A stretch of DNA of 35,252 bases from Gluconobacter sp. Dm-62 (GTDB lineage Bacteria; Pseudomonadota; Alphaproteobacteria; Acetobacterales; Acetobacteraceae). The stretch is from NCBI RefSeq assembly GCF_018256155.1, contig NZ_JAERLY010000020.1:1-35252 (forward strand), given 5' to 3'. A program made the position numbers and the translations under genes. The notes beneath the pieces are model-generated. The model had not been told where the DNA came from, did not search any database, and saw only the letters and a list, made by a program, of their open reading frames with translations. Below are positions 1-9,206 of the stretch, piece by piece; within the stretch, counting starts at the first letter, position 1; every line of letters starts with the position of its first letter.

Positions 1-1
1 G

Positions 2-637
2 ACGCTGATGGCGGCCCTGTGCAGCTTTGTGCTGGGCAGTCTGCTCGGGGCGGTGGGGGCGGCACTGAAGCTGGCGTCTTCACGGAGCCTGCGCTGGATC
101 GGGACGTTTTACACGACGGTCTTTCGCGGCGTTCCGGAGATCCTCGTCGTCTATCTTTTCTATTTCGGGGGCTCGCTCGCTTTGGCGCGACTGATGCATC
201 TGGCGGGGTTCCCGGGGTTTTTTTCCCTGCCCTCCTTCATCATCGGTGTTGTGGCGATCGGGCTGGTTTCGGGAGCCTATCAGACCGAGGCCTATCGCAG
301 TGCCTGTCTGCGTCTGGAGCGTGGGCAGATCGAGGCGGGCAAGGCGTGTGGCATGTCCACGCCGGTTCTGCTGTGGCGTGTCATCGCGCCGCAGACCCTG
401 CGGTTTGCGCTGCCCGCGCTGGGCAATATCTGGCAGTCCGTGCTGAAGGAGACGGCGCTTTTGTCCATCATCGGGCTGGTCGAGCTGCTTCGTCAGTCCA
501 CGATTGCGTCGGGTGCGACCCGGCAGCCGCTGCTGTTCTACGGTGTGGCCGGGCTGCTGTATCTCGTCATGGGGCAGACGACGGCGCTGGGCTTTCGGCG
601 CGTGGAAAAGCGGCTTGCCCGCTGCTGGGAGCGGTAG
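2..637 (+). CDS. Basic amino acid/opine ABC transporter permease, HisQ/OccQ type (5' end outside window)
   Basis: Inner-membrane permease of a polar amino acid importer of the HisQMP/OccQMP family. The reading frame is open from the first bases of the window, so the true N-terminus with its first membrane segment probably lies upstream; the ATG at base 8 is unlikely to be the start. About four or five hydrophobic segments are visible. The permease-ATPase coupling (EAA-type) loop is clear as IEAGKACGMSTPVLLWRVIAPQ-like sequence around residues 110-132 counted from base 8. The family normally works as a heterodimer with a second permease, which follows after one base, and with an ATPase further on. 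No periplasmic binding protein gene is in the window; it probably lies upstream. The substrate (arginine, ornithine or an opine) is inferred from the arginase and ornithine cyclodeaminase downstream. Confidence 0.9.
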   Translation, partial: TLMAALCSFVLGSLLGAVGAALKLASSRSLRWIGTFYTTVFRGVPEILVVYLFYFGGSLALARLMHLAGFPGFFSLPSFIIGVVAIGLVSGAYQTEAYRSACLRLERGQIEAGKACGMSTPVLLWRVIAPQTLRFALPALGNIWQSVLKETALLSIIGLVELLRQSTIASGATRQPLLFYGVAGLLYLVMGQTTALGFRRVEKRLARCWER

Positions 638-638
638 A

Positions 639-1322
639 ATGGACTGGGCTTTTCTGTTCGCGACCGCAAAGACGCTTCTGGCCGGTGTGCCGCTGACGCT
701 GGAGCTGGCGGTGACGTCGCTCTGTGTGGGGTTTGTGCTGGCGGTCGGGGTTGCGGCACTTGCGGGGAGCAGGTTTGCTCCGGCGCGCTGGGTGGCGGCG
801 CTGTATGTGATGCTCTTTCAGGGCACGCCGCTGCTGGTGCAGATTTTCATCGTCTATTACGGGTTCGGGCAGATCGGTTTTTTGCGTGCATCGTTTCTGT
901 GGCCCGTTCTGCAGCAGGCATACTGGTGTGCCGTACTCGCGCTGTCTCTCAATACGTCGGCCTACGGGGCGGAGATCATCCGGGGGGCCATCGCAGCGGT
1001 TCCCGCGCGGGAGATCGAGGCGGGGCGGGCCATTGGCATGTCCGGGCTGCTTCTGCGCCGGCGGATCATCTGGCCGCAGGCATTGCAGTACGGGCTCGCG
1101 AATTACGGCAACGAGGCCATCCTGCTGCTGAAGGCGACGTCACTGGCCAGTGTGATCACGCTGATGGATGTCACGGGTCTGGCTTACAGGATGGTGTCGA
1201 AGACCTATCGTTCGGAAGAAATCTTCATGGTTGCGGGACTGATCTATCTGGGTCTGACCTTCGTGATTGCCGCGGGCGTGCATCTGCTTGAACGCCGCCT
1301 CACCCCCTGTCGCCGGGTCTGA
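639..1322 (+). CDS. Basic amino acid/opine ABC transporter permease, HisM/OccM type
   Basis: Second inner-membrane permease (227 aa) of the same importer. The ATG at 639 lies one base after the stop of the first permease, implying translational coupling; the frame is open further upstream but that part overlaps the first permease and is not family-like. The protein begins with a membrane segment and carries the permease motif with FQGTPLLVQIFIVYYG near residues 64-79. The EAA coupling loop (IEAGRAIGMSGLLLRRRIIWPQ-like) falls at roughly residues 122-143. Length fits the HisM/OccM family. It would pair with the upstream permease and the ATPase encoded from 1354. Substrate assignment to basic amino acids or opines is by context and family resemblance, not from a specific residue. 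Confidence 0.92.
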   Translation: MDWAFLFATAKTLLAGVPLTLELAVTSLCVGFVLAVGVAALAGSRFAPARWVAALYVMLFQGTPLLVQIFIVYYGFGQIGFLRASFLWPVLQQAYWCAVLALSLNTSAYGAEIIRGAIAAVPAREIEAGRAIGMSGLLLRRRIIWPQALQYGLANYGNEAILLLKATSLASVITLMDVTGLAYRMVSKTYRSEEIFMVAGLIYLGLTFVIAAGVHLLERRLTPCRRV

Positions 1323-1353
1323 CCCCAGACACACCGTCTTTTCCGGAGTTTTC

Positions 1354-2160
1354 ATGGAACCGATACAGTCCGCCACAGGGATTCTGCCCCCCTCGCCCGT
1401 CATCAGGACGGTTGGTCTGACGAAACGCTATGGCGCCCTGGATGTCCTGCGTGGTGTTGATCTGCAGGCGCGTGAGGGGGAAGTGATTTCCATTCTCGGG
1501 GCTTCGGGGTCGGGGAAATCCACGTTTCTGCGCTGTCTGAACCTGCTGGAAGTTCCTTCTGGCGGTACGCTCAATGTGCTGGGTGAGGATGTGCGCTTTC
1601 GGATGAAAGGCGGCGTGCAGCAGATTGCGGATGCGCGGCAGGTCAATCGTCTGCGGTCGCAGATTGGCATGGTGTTCCAGAATTTCTGTCTGTGGAGTCA
1701 TCGGACGGTGTTGCAGAACATCATGGAAGGTCCGGTCCATGTTCAGGGGCGCAACCGGCATGAGGTTCGCGCGGAAGCCGAAAAGGCGCTGGAGCGCGTG
1801 GGGCTGCTGGAGCGGGCGGACTATTATCCGTCCCAGCTTTCCGGCGGGCAGCAGCAGCGTGCGGCGATTGCGCGCGCCATTGTCATGCGGCCCCGGGTGC
1901 TGCTGTTTGATGAGCCGACGTCTGCTCTGGATCCGGAGCTGGTTGGAGAAGTGCTGAAAGTCATGCAGGATCTGGCCGCCGAGGGCAGGACCATGCTGAT
2001 TGTCACGCATGAAATGGCGTTTGCGCGGGATGTCTCAAGCCGGGTGGTGTTTCTGGAGAAGGGAACAGTCCGTGTTCAGGGTATCCCGCAGGATCTGTTC
2101 AGAGGCGGGATGGATGAGCGTTTTGACAGGTTTGTCAGCCATTTTTCGCGACAGGGCTAA
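1354..2160 (+). CDS. Basic amino acid/opine ABC transporter ATP-binding protein, HisP/OccP type
   Basis: Cytoplasmic ATPase (268 aa) that powers the importer formed by the two permeases just upstream. Walker A is GASGSGKST, the Q-loop lies in the segment reading [16 protein letters not shown], the ABC signature is LSGGQQQR and Walker B is [14 protein letters not shown], followed by the switch histidine in IVTHEM. The 'LWSH..VLQN.MEGP.HVQG' stretch is characteristic of the HisP/OccP/NocP branch that moves histidine, lysine/arginine/ornithine and opines. The ATG at 1354 is preceded by GGAG at a good distance; an earlier in-frame ATG at 1267 overlaps the permease end and adds an unrelated N-terminus. 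Arginase follows after 33 bases, so transport and catabolism are probably one transcript. Confidence 0.94.
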   Translation: MEPIQSATGILPPSPVIRTVGLTKRYGALDVLRGVDLQAREGEVISILGASGSGKSTFLRCLNLLEVPSGGTLNVLGEDVRFRMKGGVQQIADARQVNRLRSQIGMVFQNFCLWSHRTVLQNIMEGPVHVQGRNRHEVRAEAEKALERVGLLERADYYPSQLSGGQQQRAAIARAIVMRPRVLLFDEPTSALDPELVGEVLKVMQDLAAEGRTMLIVTHEMAFARDVSSRVVFLEKGTVRVQGIPQDLFRGGMDERFDRFVSHFSRQG

Positions 2161-2193
2161 GGCCCCGGCGCAGAATATCGGATAGGAGTTGAG

Positions 2194-3117
2194 ATGAAGA
2201 CGTGCCAGATTCTGGGTGTCCCGACCCAGAGCGGAACCTCCGAGCGGGGATGCATCATGGGCCCGACGGCCTTCCGCATCGCAGGGCTGCCCGAGATCCT
2301 TCAGGAGCTTGGCTGGAAAGTTGACGATGTGGGAGATGCCGTGCCGGCGGCGATGCCGGATGTCAGTCATCCCAATCCTGCCGTGCGCAATCTGGATGCG
2401 ATCATCGCCTGGACGAAAAGCGTTGGCGAGCGGGCCTATGAGATGGCCAGAGCCTGCGACTTTCCGATTTTCCTCGGGGGCGATCACTCCATGTCGGCCG
2501 GAACGGTCTCAGGTGTGGCGCGTCATGCGCAGGATCTGGGGCAACCCCAGTTCGTGCTGTGGCTGGATGCGCATACGGATCTGCATACGCTTCATACGAC
2601 GACGAGCGGCAATCTGCATGGCACGCCTGTGGCGTATTTCACGGGTCAGGCGGGTTTTGAGGGTTTTCCGCCGCCTGCGGCACCGGTCGATCCGCGCAAT
2701 ATGTGCATGATGGGCATCCGCTCGGTCGATCAGGCCGAGAAGCGGCATGTGGCGGAGATCGGCATTACGGTGTTCGACATGCGTGCGATTGACGAGCAGG
2801 GCATCGTTGGCCCGCTGAACAGTTTTCTGGACCGTGTTCGCGCGGCCAATGGCCGGTTGCATGTCAGTCTGGATGTGGATTTCCTGGATCCGGATATCGC
2901 GCCGGCCGTCGGGACGACCGTCAATGGCGGGGCGACCTTCCGTGAGGCGCATCTCATCATGGAGATGCTGCATGACAGCGGGCTTGTGACGTCGCTGGAT
3001 CTGGCGGAACTCAATCCGTTCCTCGATGTGCGGGCCAAGACCGCCCTGCTGATGACCGATCTGGCCGCCAGCCTCTTTGGCCGCCGTGTTCTCGAACGCA
3101 AGACAAGGACCTACTGA
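2194..3117 (+). CDS. rocF: Arginase (arginine to ornithine plus urea)
   Basis: Cytoplasmic Mn-dependent ureohydrolase, 307 aa, typical length for bacterial arginase. The metal ligands are readable in order: GGDHS (H98), DAHTD (D125, H127, D129, where the family usually has DAHAD) and SLDVDFLDP (D227, D229). The SGNLHGTP segment at residues 138-145 matches the arginase substrate-binding loop rather than that of agmatinase. The ATG has a strong AGGAG five bases upstream. It sits between the ABC importer and ornithine cyclodeaminase, with only one base to the latter, so its ornithine product has an immediate consumer, and its urea product has one in the convergent urease operon. A relaxed guanidino-substrate ureohydrolase remains a minor alternative. 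Confidence 0.94.
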   Translation: MKTCQILGVPTQSGTSERGCIMGPTAFRIAGLPEILQELGWKVDDVGDAVPAAMPDVSHPNPAVRNLDAIIAWTKSVGERAYEMARACDFPIFLGGDHSMSAGTVSGVARHAQDLGQPQFVLWLDAHTDLHTLHTTTSGNLHGTPVAYFTGQAGFEGFPPPAAPVDPRNMCMMGIRSVDQAEKRHVAEIGITVFDMRAIDEQGIVGPLNSFLDRVRAANGRLHVSLDVDFLDPDIAPAVGTTVNGGATFREAHLIMEMLHDSGLVTSLDLAELNPFLDVRAKTALLMTDLAASLFGRRVLERKTRTY

Positions 3118-3118
3118 G

Positions 3119-4189
3119 ATGCCTTCCTTCGCCCCCGCCCCTTCCCATCTTGCTTTCGTGCCGTTCGTCTCGGTCGAGAACATGATGGCGCTGGTTCATA
3201 CCATCGGGATCGAGACGTTCCTGCGCGAGCTTGCGGAGTATCTTGAGGCCGACTTCAAGCGCTGGCCGGAGTTCGACAAGACCCCGCGCGTGGCGGCGCA
3301 TTCGGCCGAGGGCGTCATCGAGCTGATGCCGACGAGCGACAGCAGCCTGTACGGGTTCAAATACGTCAACGGCCATCCGAAGAACATGAAGGAAGGCCTT
3401 CAGACCGTGACGGCGTTCGGGATGCTGGCGGATGTGGCGTCCGGCTATCCGGTGCTGCTGTCGGAAATGACGCTTTTGACGGCGCTGCGCACGGCTGCGA
3501 CATCAGCCATGGCGGCAAAGTATCTGGCACCCGCGAACTCGAAGACGATGGCCATTATCGGCAATGGTGCGCAATCCGAGTTCCAGGCCATGGCGTTCCG
3601 CGAGATCGTCGGCATCCGGGCGCTCCGGCTGTATGATCTGGACCGGGCGGCTTCGGAAAAATGTGCCCGCAACCTGAGCGGACAGGGTTTCGACATCACG
3701 ATCTGCGACACCAGCGAAGAGGCTGTGGACGGGGCGGACATCATCACGACCGTCACGGCCGACAAGCAGTGCGCGACGATCCTGTCGGACAACATGGTTG
3801 GCGCGGGGATTCACATCAACGCGGTAGGTGGGGACTGCCCGGGCAAGACGGAGCTTCAGCGCGATATTCTGCTGCGGTCCTCGATCTTTGCGGAATATCC
3901 GCCGCAGACGCGCATCGAAGGCGAGATCCAGCAGCTTCCCGAAGACCATCCGGTGACGGAGCTGTGGCAGGTCATCAACGGCGAGGCCAGGGGCCGCGCC
4001 AGTGAGAGCCAGATCACGCTGTTTGATTCCGTGGGTTTTGCGATCGAGGATTTCTCGGCGCTGCGCTATGTGCGCGCCAGGCTGGACGCCACCGGCCTGT
4101 ATGAAAAGCTCGATATGCTGGCCGATCCGGATGATCCGCGCGATCTGTTCGGGATGCTTCAGCGCTCCAAGGGCGCGGACACGCCCTGA
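3119..4189 (+). CDS. ocd: Ornithine cyclodeaminase (ornithine to proline plus ammonia)
   Basis: NAD-dependent cytoplasmic enzyme, 356 aa, of the ornithine cyclodeaminase/mu-crystallin family. Visible landmarks are the active-site region GYPVLLSEMTLLTALRTAA and the Rossmann nucleotide-binding segment MAIIGNGAQSEFQAMAF followed by RLYDLD. The region GADIITTVTADK precedes the part carrying the catalytic aspartate (GGDCPGKTEL). The length is close to that of Pseudomonas and Agrobacterium Ocd. The ATG at 3119 is one base after the arginase stop (TGAGATG), and an in-frame ATG at 3077 inside arginase is rejected. With arginase it converts arginine to proline without transamination. Related alanine dehydrogenases and tauropine-type enzymes share the fold, but the arginase neighbour favours Ocd. 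Confidence 0.93.
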   Translation: MPSFAPAPSHLAFVPFVSVENMMALVHTIGIETFLRELAEYLEADFKRWPEFDKTPRVAAHSAEGVIELMPTSDSSLYGFKYVNGHPKNMKEGLQTVTAFGMLADVASGYPVLLSEMTLLTALRTAATSAMAAKYLAPANSKTMAIIGNGAQSEFQAMAFREIVGIRALRLYDLDRAASEKCARNLSGQGFDITICDTSEEAVDGADIITTVTADKQCATILSDNMVGAGIHINAVGGDCPGKTELQRDILLRSSIFAEYPPQTRIEGEIQQLPEDHPVTELWQVINGEARGRASESQITLFDSVGFAIEDFSALRYVRARLDATGLYEKLDMLADPDDPRDLFGMLQRSKGADTP

Positions 4190-4196
4190 GACAGGC

Positions 4197-4225
4197 TTCT
4201 GGCTGCCGCGTCGGGGCAGCCAGAA
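4197..4225. terminator. Bidirectional hairpin between ocd and ureG
   Basis: An 11-bp perfect stem, TTCTGGCTGCC (4197-4207) and GGCAGCCAGAA (4215-4225), with a 7-base loop. It lies exactly between the ends of the convergent ocd (stop 4189) and ureG (stop 4233) genes. There is no long T-run on either side, so termination efficiency is uncertain, but placement and symmetry fit a shared terminator. Confidence 0.7.
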
Positions 4226-4232
4226 CCGGCCT

Positions 4233-4847
4233 TCAGAGGCCGCCCTGTTCGACGATGAAGCGGGCGATTTCAGGCACACCTTCGCCCGCGCGGATATTGG
4301 CGAAAACGAAGGGCCGCGGGCCGCGCATCTTTTTGCTGTCGCGGTCCATCACGCCCAGATCGGCACCGACATAGGGTGCGAGATCGATCTTGTTGATGAC
4401 CAGAAGGTCGCTCCGGGTAATGCCGGGGCCACCCTTGCGGGGGATCTTGTCGCCGGCCGAGACGTCGATCACATAGATCGTCAGATCCGCCAGTTCGGGG
4501 CTGAAGGTCGCGGCCAGATTGTCCCCGCCGCTTTCTACCAGAACCAGATCCAGCCCCTCGAAGCGCTCCGTCAGTTCGGCGATGCCCGCCAGATTGATGC
4601 TGGCGTCTTCGCGGATGGCCGTATGGGGGCAGCCGCCCGTTTCGATCCCCTTGATCCGTTCCGGCGGGAGGGAGCCCGCGCGGGTCAGGAACTCGGCGTC
4701 TTCGCGCGTGTAGATGTCGTTCGTGATGGCGGCGATGTTGTACTCGTCGCGGAAGGTCCGGCACAGGGCATCCATCAGGGCTGTCTTGCCCGTCCCCACC
4801 GGTCCGCCGATGCCGACCCGCAGCGGGCCGTGTTTTGCTTTTGTCAT
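4233..4847 (-). CDS. ureG: Urease accessory GTPase UreG
   Basis: Cytoplasmic SIMIBI-class GTPase (204 aa) that drives GTP-dependent nickel delivery to apo-urease with UreD, UreF and UreE. The P-loop is GGPVGTGKT near the N-terminus, the metal-binding CPH motif appears in [11 protein letters not shown], and the base-specificity motif is [10 protein letters not shown]. The ATG at 4847 overlaps the ureF stop as ATGA, which decides the start over an upstream in-frame ATG at 4910 that would lie inside ureF. It is the last gene of the urease operon and is followed by the shared hairpin at 4197-4225. Length and sequence are ordinary for UreG. Confidence 0.97.
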   Translation of the reverse strand: MTKAKHGPLRVGIGGPVGTGKTALMDALCRTFRDEYNIAAITNDIYTREDAEFLTRAGSLPPERIKGIETGGCPHTAIREDASINLAGIAELTERFEGLDLVLVESGGDNLAATFSPELADLTIYVIDVSAGDKIPRKGGPGITRSDLLVINKIDLAPYVGADLGVMDRDSKKMRGPRPFVFANIRAGEGVPEIARFIVEQGGL

Positions 4848-5530
4848 GTTCTGAACAACCTCGTTGTCTGGGTTTCGTGATGCATGGCCGCGAGGTCGGA
4901 GCGGAAGCACGCGCCTCCGACATCGTCCAGGGTCCGGTGTTCCGTAACACGCACGGCGCGTGAGAGACGTGGTTCCAGCCGGGCCAGAGCGTGCAGGCCG
5001 TCCGTCTGTCCGAGCGGGACCAGACGCACCGCCGCGGAGACGAGGGCGGCGATGGTGGCGTATCCACCCGACAGCAGCGCCTGCTCCCGCGTGATGCCAC
5101 CGCGCCGGAAGACCAGCCCCTGCGCGACCGGCAGCGGCCAGCGCGTACCGCGCAGTTCGGACGGACCGGGCGTGACCGGCCAGACGGACGCGGCCTTGAG
5201 GAAGGCTTCGCCCTGATAGACTGTCTCGTCATACCGCTCCCGCGAGGAGGCGCAGGCACAGGCAAATTCCGCCAGCTCACGCAGGCGGGGCATCTCGTGC
5301 GCGGCGCTCCATGCTTCCTGAAGGATGATCAGGTCGCTGCCCGGCCCGCCGTGCTCCAGCAGGCAGCCGATCCAGTCGCAGAGTGTGGCGACATCCGTGA
5401 CGTCTCCGCTTTCCACCGCCCATTCCAGACCGTGGCTGTAGGCGTATCCGCCCGTTGGAAAGGCTGGCGACACCCATGACAGGAGGCGCAGGAAGGCGGC
5501 GCCTGTCTGCGGGAGCGCGGTTTCAGTCAT
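4844..5530 (-). CDS. ureF: Urease accessory protein UreF
   Basis: All-alpha cytoplasmic chaperone (228 aa) that joins UreD and UreG on the urease apoprotein and controls the UreG GTPase. The N-terminal family signature [29 protein letters not shown] sequence (about residues 14-40) is clear, as is the conserved FR/TRE region [21 protein letters not shown]. Its ATG overlaps the end of ureE by eight bases and its stop overlaps the ureG start by four, so the three accessory genes are translationally coupled. Nothing is truncated; the length is usual for the family. Confidence 0.96.
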   Translation of the reverse strand: MTETALPQTGAAFLRLLSWVSPAFPTGGYAYSHGLEWAVESGDVTDVATLCDWIGCLLEHGGPGSDLIILQEAWSAAHEMPRLRELAEFACACASSRERYDETVYQGEAFLKAASVWPVTPGPSELRGTRWPLPVAQGLVFRRGGITREQALLSGGYATIAALVSAAVRLVPLGQTDGLHALARLEPRLSRAVRVTEHRTLDDVGGACFRSDLAAMHHETQTTRLFRT

Positions 5531-6020
5531 GCGTGTGGTGATGGTGCCCGTCCCCGTGGTGGTGCTGCGGTTCGTGGCCTCCCGCGCGGGAAGCGTAGGC
5601 CCCGCTTTCCGGGTCGAACGGGGCTTCCACCCGCTTCACATGGCCACCCAGACCGTGGATCATGTCGGCGATGACGTGATCGTAGCGTACGAGGATGCGA
5701 TGTTCGGCAATCGCAGCGGGAAGGTGCCGGTTGCCCAGATGCCATGCGAGCTGAAGCAGTTGCAGGGGGCTGTGGGCCGTGACTTCCATCAGCTCTTCGG
5801 GCAGGGCTTCCACGCGGATGATGCGGCCATCCTCCAGACGCAGCCCCTCCCCGGCCTGAAGCAGGCGGGCATGTTCCAGCTCCAGCCGGATTTTCTCGCC
5901 GTTTTGCAGGGTCAGCATCATCCGGCGACGGTGCCGCCCTTCATAATCGGCGGCAAAAGTGCCGCTGGCCTCGGTTTCGGGCCAGCTTCCGGCGGGAAGG
6001 ATATCCAGGATTTGGGTCAT
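5523..6020 (-). CDS. ureE: Urease accessory nickel metallochaperone UreE
   Basis: Cytoplasmic nickel-binding chaperone, 165 aa, with the usual N-terminal peptide-binding-like domain (RRRMMLTLQNGEKIRLEL) and a metal-binding C-terminal domain containing LAWHLGNRHLPA and RILVRYDHVIADMIHGLG, where histidines for the dimer-interface nickel site lie. The tail is histidine-rich ([18 protein letters not shown]), giving an extra nickel store as in Klebsiella UreE. The start codon shares one base with the ureC stop (TGATG), and the 3' end overlaps ureF. Position between ureC and ureF is the classic order. Confidence 0.96.
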   Translation of the reverse strand: MTQILDILPAGSWPETEASGTFAADYEGRHRRRMMLTLQNGEKIRLELEHARLLQAGEGLRLEDGRIIRVEALPEELMEVTAHSPLQLLQLAWHLGNRHLPAAIAEHRILVRYDHVIADMIHGLGGHVKRVEAPFDPESGAYASRAGGHEPQHHHGDGHHHHTHD

Positions 6021-7726
6021 CAGAACAGGAAATACCTCTGGGCCATGGGCAGGACTTCGGCGGGTTCGCAGGTCAGGAGCACGCCATCGGCCCGCACTTC
6101 ATAGGTTTCGGGATCGACTTCGATGTGGGGCATGGCGTCGTTATGGATCATGCTGCGCTTGCCGATCCCGCCGCGCACGTTCGAGACGGCCGAGAGCGGC
6201 CGGCGCAGACCCAGCTTTTTGCCGATATCGTCTTCCAGCGCGGCCTGTGACACGAAGGTCAGGCTGGTATGGGTCAGCGCGCCGCCATAGCCGCCGAACA
6301 TCATGCGGCCATGCACGGGCTGCGGCGTGGGGATCGAGGCGTTGGGATCACCCATCATCGCATAGACGATGGCGCCGCCCTTGATGACCAGATCGGGTTT
6401 GACGCCGAAGAAAGCGGGTTCCCACAGGACCAGATCCGCGAGCTTGCCGACTGCAATGGATCCGACTTCATGGGACAGACCATGCGAAATGGCGGGGTTG
6501 ATGGTGTATTTGGCAATATAGCGCTTCACGCGGGCATTATCCGCCGCACCATCCCCGGCCAGAGAACCGCGCTGGATTTTCATTTTATGGGCCGTCTGCC
6601 ATGTGCGCAGCGGGACTTCGCCCACGCGGCCCATGGCCTGACTGTCCGACGACATCATCGAGAGCACGCCCATGTCATGGAAAATGTCCTCGGCGGCGAT
6701 CGTCTCGCGGCGGATGCGGCTTTCGGCGAAGGCGATGTCTTCCGGCACGCGCTGGTCCAGATGATGGCAGACCATCAGCATGTCCAGATGTTCGTCCAGC
6801 GTGTTGACGGTGAACGGGCGCGTGGGGTTGGTCGAGGACGGCAGGACGTTGGGCAGGCCAGCCACGCGGATGATGTCCGGCGCATGGCCTCCGCCCGCGC
6901 CTTCCGTGTGGAACGCATGGATCGTGCGGCCCTGAAAGGCAGCGATCGTGTCCTCGACGAAGCCGCTTTCGTTCAGCGTATCGGTATGGATCATGACCTG
7001 CACGTCCATGCGGTCCGCAACGCTCAGGCAGCAGTCGATGGCGGCGGGGGTCGAGCCCCAGTCTTCATGCAGTTTGAGGCAGCAGGCCCCGGCGCGCACC
7101 ATTTCCTCCAGCCCGTCCGGGCGGGAGGCATTGCCCTTGCCTGCGAACGCCAGATTGACCGGGAAGGCTTCCGCCGCCTGAAGCATCCGCGCCAGATGCC
7201 ATGGGCCGGGTGTGCAGGTCGTGGCGGCCGTGCCGGTGGCCGGGCCGGTGCCGCCGCCGAGCATGGTCGTGATGCCCGATGCCAGTGCTTCCTCGATCTG
7301 CTGCGGGCAGATGAAATGGATGTGGCTGTCGATCCCGCCGGCGGTCAGGATCTTGCCCTCGCCCGCGATGATTTCCGTGCCCGGGCCGATGATGATGTCC
7401 ACGCCGGGCTGGATGTCGGGGTTGCCTGCCTTGCCGATGGCCGCGATCCGTCCGTCGCGGAGTGCGACATCGGCCTTCACGATCCCCCAGTGATCGATGA
7501 TGACGGCGTTCGTGATGACGGTATCCGCCGCACCCTCGGCCCGCGTGACCTGCGACTGGCCCATGCCGTCACGGATGGTCTTGCCGCCGCCGAAGCGGAC
7601 TTCCTCGCCATAGGTCGTGTAGTCGCGCTCGATCTCGACCAGAAGGGCTGTATCGGCGAGGCGCAGGCGGTCGCCGACCGTGGGGCCGAACTGTCCGGCG
7701 TAGTCATGTCTGGAAAGACGCATCAC
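6020..7726 (-). CDS. ureC: Urease alpha subunit UreC (catalytic)
   Basis: Catalytic subunit of nickel urease (urea plus water to two ammonia and CO2), 568 aa, in the expected length range. All active-site residues are present: nickel ligands H135 and H137 (SHIHF), carbamylated K218 (CLKLHEDWG), H247 ([12 protein letters not shown]), H273 ([12 protein letters not shown]) and D361 (SSDSQAMGR). The mobile flap carries C320-H321 (MVCHHLD). It assembles with UreA and UreB, encoded immediately upstream with overlapping ATGA. The first ATG of two adjacent ones is taken because it overlaps the ureB stop. Nothing suggests inactivation. In this acid-producing context ammonia release may serve nitrogen supply, acid resistance, or both (inference). 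Confidence 0.98.
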   Translation of the reverse strand: MMRLSRHDYAGQFGPTVGDRLRLADTALLVEIERDYTTYGEEVRFGGGKTIRDGMGQSQVTRAEGAADTVITNAVIIDHWGIVKADVALRDGRIAAIGKAGNPDIQPGVDIIIGPGTEIIAGEGKILTAGGIDSHIHFICPQQIEEALASGITTMLGGGTGPATGTAATTCTPGPWHLARMLQAAEAFPVNLAFAGKGNASRPDGLEEMVRAGACCLKLHEDWGSTPAAIDCCLSVADRMDVQVMIHTDTLNESGFVEDTIAAFQGRTIHAFHTEGAGGGHAPDIIRVAGLPNVLPSSTNPTRPFTVNTLDEHLDMLMVCHHLDQRVPEDIAFAESRIRRETIAAEDIFHDMGVLSMMSSDSQAMGRVGEVPLRTWQTAHKMKIQRGSLAGDGAADNARVKRYIAKYTINPAISHGLSHEVGSIAVGKLADLVLWEPAFFGVKPDLVIKGGAIVYAMMGDPNASIPTPQPVHGRMMFGGYGGALTHTSLTFVSQAALEDDIGKKLGLRRPLSAVSNVRGGIGKRSMIHNDAMPHIEVDPETYEVRADGVLLTCEPAEVLPMAQRYFLF

Positions 7727-8067
7727 TGATCCACACTCCCCATGACATCGCCCCGGAAGCCCACGACGCGCCGCAGGCCGCGCAGGGGGACGAGCGTGAC
7801 TTCGCGGTCCTGTCCCGGTTCAAACCGGATGGCCCCGCCCGACGCGACGTCCAGACGCCAGCCTGTGGCCTGCGCGCGGTCGAATTTCAGGGCCGGATTG
7901 ACCTCGGCAAAATGATAATGGCTGCCGACCTGCACCGGCCGGTCGCCGGTATTGGTCACCAGAAGCGTCTGACGCGGCTGACCTTCGTTGAGCACGATCT
8001 CGCCTTCGGCGGGCAGGATTTCTCCGGGAATGGCACCGGCTGTGAGGGATTCAGCGTATCGGGTCAT
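7723..8067 (-). CDS. ureB: Urease beta subunit UreB
   Basis: Structural subunit of urease, 114 aa. The family core is visible as [36 protein letters not shown] and [16 protein letters not shown]. It is a separate protein from UreA, as in enterobacterial and most alphaproteobacterial ureases, not a fused UreAB as in Helicobacter. Its start lies 17 bases inside the end of ureA, and its stop overlaps the ureC start (ATGA), so subunit synthesis is coupled. The first residues [15 protein letters not shown] fit known UreB N-termini, supporting the chosen start. Confidence 0.97.
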   Translation of the reverse strand: MTRYAESLTAGAIPGEILPAEGEIVLNEGQPRQTLLVTNTGDRPVQVGSHYHFAEVNPALKFDRAQATGWRLDVASGGAIRFEPGQDREVTLVPLRGLRRVVGFRGDVMGSVDQ

Positions 8068-8353
8068 GAACAGTCACCAGCTTTGTGCCATCGGGGAAGG
8101 TTGCTTCCACCTGCACGTCATGAATCATTTCGGCCACGCCCTGCATGACCTGGTCGCGCGTCAGAACGCGGCCGCCACTGGCCATGAGTTCAGACACGCT
8201 TTTGCCGTCCCGCGCGCCTTCGACGACGTGATCGGTGATGAGGGCCACGGCTTCCGGATAATTGAGCACGACACCGCGTTCCAGCCGGCGGCGCGCGACG
8301 TTTGCCGCCATCGCCACCAGCAGCTTGTCCTTTTCCCGGGGGGTAAGTTTCAT
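8051..8353 (-). CDS. ureA: Urease gamma subunit UreA
   Basis: Small structural subunit of urease, exactly 100 aa, which is the standard length. It begins [20 protein letters not shown] and contains [21 protein letters not shown] and [19 protein letters not shown], all diagnostic for UreA. The open frame extends upstream to 8548 but that part is the ureD gene read in another frame, so the ATG at 8353 is chosen; it has AGGA-type sequence nearby (GAGCAGGAC). It follows ureD by 25 bases and overlaps ureB by 17 bases. Confidence 0.97.
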   Translation of the reverse strand: MKLTPREKDKLLVAMAANVARRRLERGVVLNYPEAVALITDHVVEGARDGKSVSELMASGGRVLTRDQVMQGVAEMIHDVQVEATFPDGTKLVTVHDPIR

Positions 8354-8378
8354 GTCCTGCTCCGTTCCGAACTCTGTG

Positions 8379-9206
8379 TCATGACCGCCATGTGGCCGGC
8401 ATGGGGCGCCCGTCCCGCAGGACCGGCAGGATCTGTCTGATCGTCTTTTCCAGCGGCCAGCCGCCCGACGCCACCCCGCGGATGACCAGCATGCCATTCC
8501 ATGCCGATGCTGCAAACTCATGCGGCGCGATGGCGTCCAGCACGTCACGCACGGCGTCGAGATACGTTTCCGCGAGCGGTGAGACCAGAACCAGCGTGGC
8601 GACAGCGAGCTGGTCCGCGCTCATGGCTTTGCGGACCATCAGGACGGAGACATCGCGGCTTTCCAGCCGCACGAGGTCTTCCAGAATGAGGCGGTCGTCC
8701 CGCCGGACTGTCAGCCGGTCCCGCAGGGCCAGGGTTTGCAGGATTTCGCCGGATCCGGTGCGGCCGAACATCCGGCTTTCAAGGAAAAGGAAGCTGGACG
8801 AGGCGTCCATGTCCACCGTCATGTGTCGGCGGAGCTGGCTGCCATCGAAGAAGATCGTTCCGTGGGGCAGCCAGTCCAGTCTGGCACGGGCCGCGATGTG
8901 GCAGGAGGTGAGGATTTCGGGCGGGGTATCGCTGGCGCGGGCGCGGTAGATGCGTTCTGCGGCTTGGGATGTGACCAGCAGTTCCGTATCCGGCGCGCAG
9001 GCGATGCGGCCTTCAATCCGGTCTCCGCCCGCGATGCCGCCGGAAATGTTGACGGTGACGGCTTCCAGAGATGCGCCGTCCACGCGCGGGAACAGGAGGC
9101 GGCAACATCCGCCCTGCTCCAGTTCGTCGCGGACACTCTGCCCGTCCCGGAGTTTTGCTGTCAGGCCGAACCAGCCCCGGGCGCGCTGAAGGGCTGTCGT
9201 GGTCAT
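8379..9206 (-). CDS. ureD: Urease accessory protein UreD
   Basis: Scaffold protein (275 aa) that binds apo-urease and recruits UreF and UreG during nickel insertion. Recognisable blocks are [53 protein letters not shown] and [15 protein letters not shown]. The ATG at 9206 forms an ATGA overlap with the stop of the nickel permease gene and is chosen over an upstream in-frame start at 9245 inside that gene. It is the first canonical urease gene of the operon; the 25-base gap to ureA is the widest inside the ure block. Confidence 0.95.
   Translation of the reverse strand: MTTTALQRARGWFGLTAKLRDGQSVRDELEQGGCCRLLFPRVDGASLEAVTVNISGGIAGGDRIEGRIACAPDTELLVTSQAAERIYRARASDTPPEILTSCHIAARARLDWLPHGTIFFDGSQLRRHMTVDMDASSSFLFLESRMFGRTGSGEILQTLALRDRLTVRRDDRLILEDLVRLESRDVSVLMVRKAMSADQLAVATLVLVSPLAETYLDAVRDVLDAIAPHEFAASAWNGMLVIRGVASGGWPLEKTIRQILPVLRDGRPMPATWRS

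Noticed and set aside
6269-7729. Long plus-strand open frame (486 codons) opposite ureC
   Set aside because: It is the antisense of a fully supported urease alpha subunit; the frame is open because of GC-rich codon bias and its translation has no recognisable motif.
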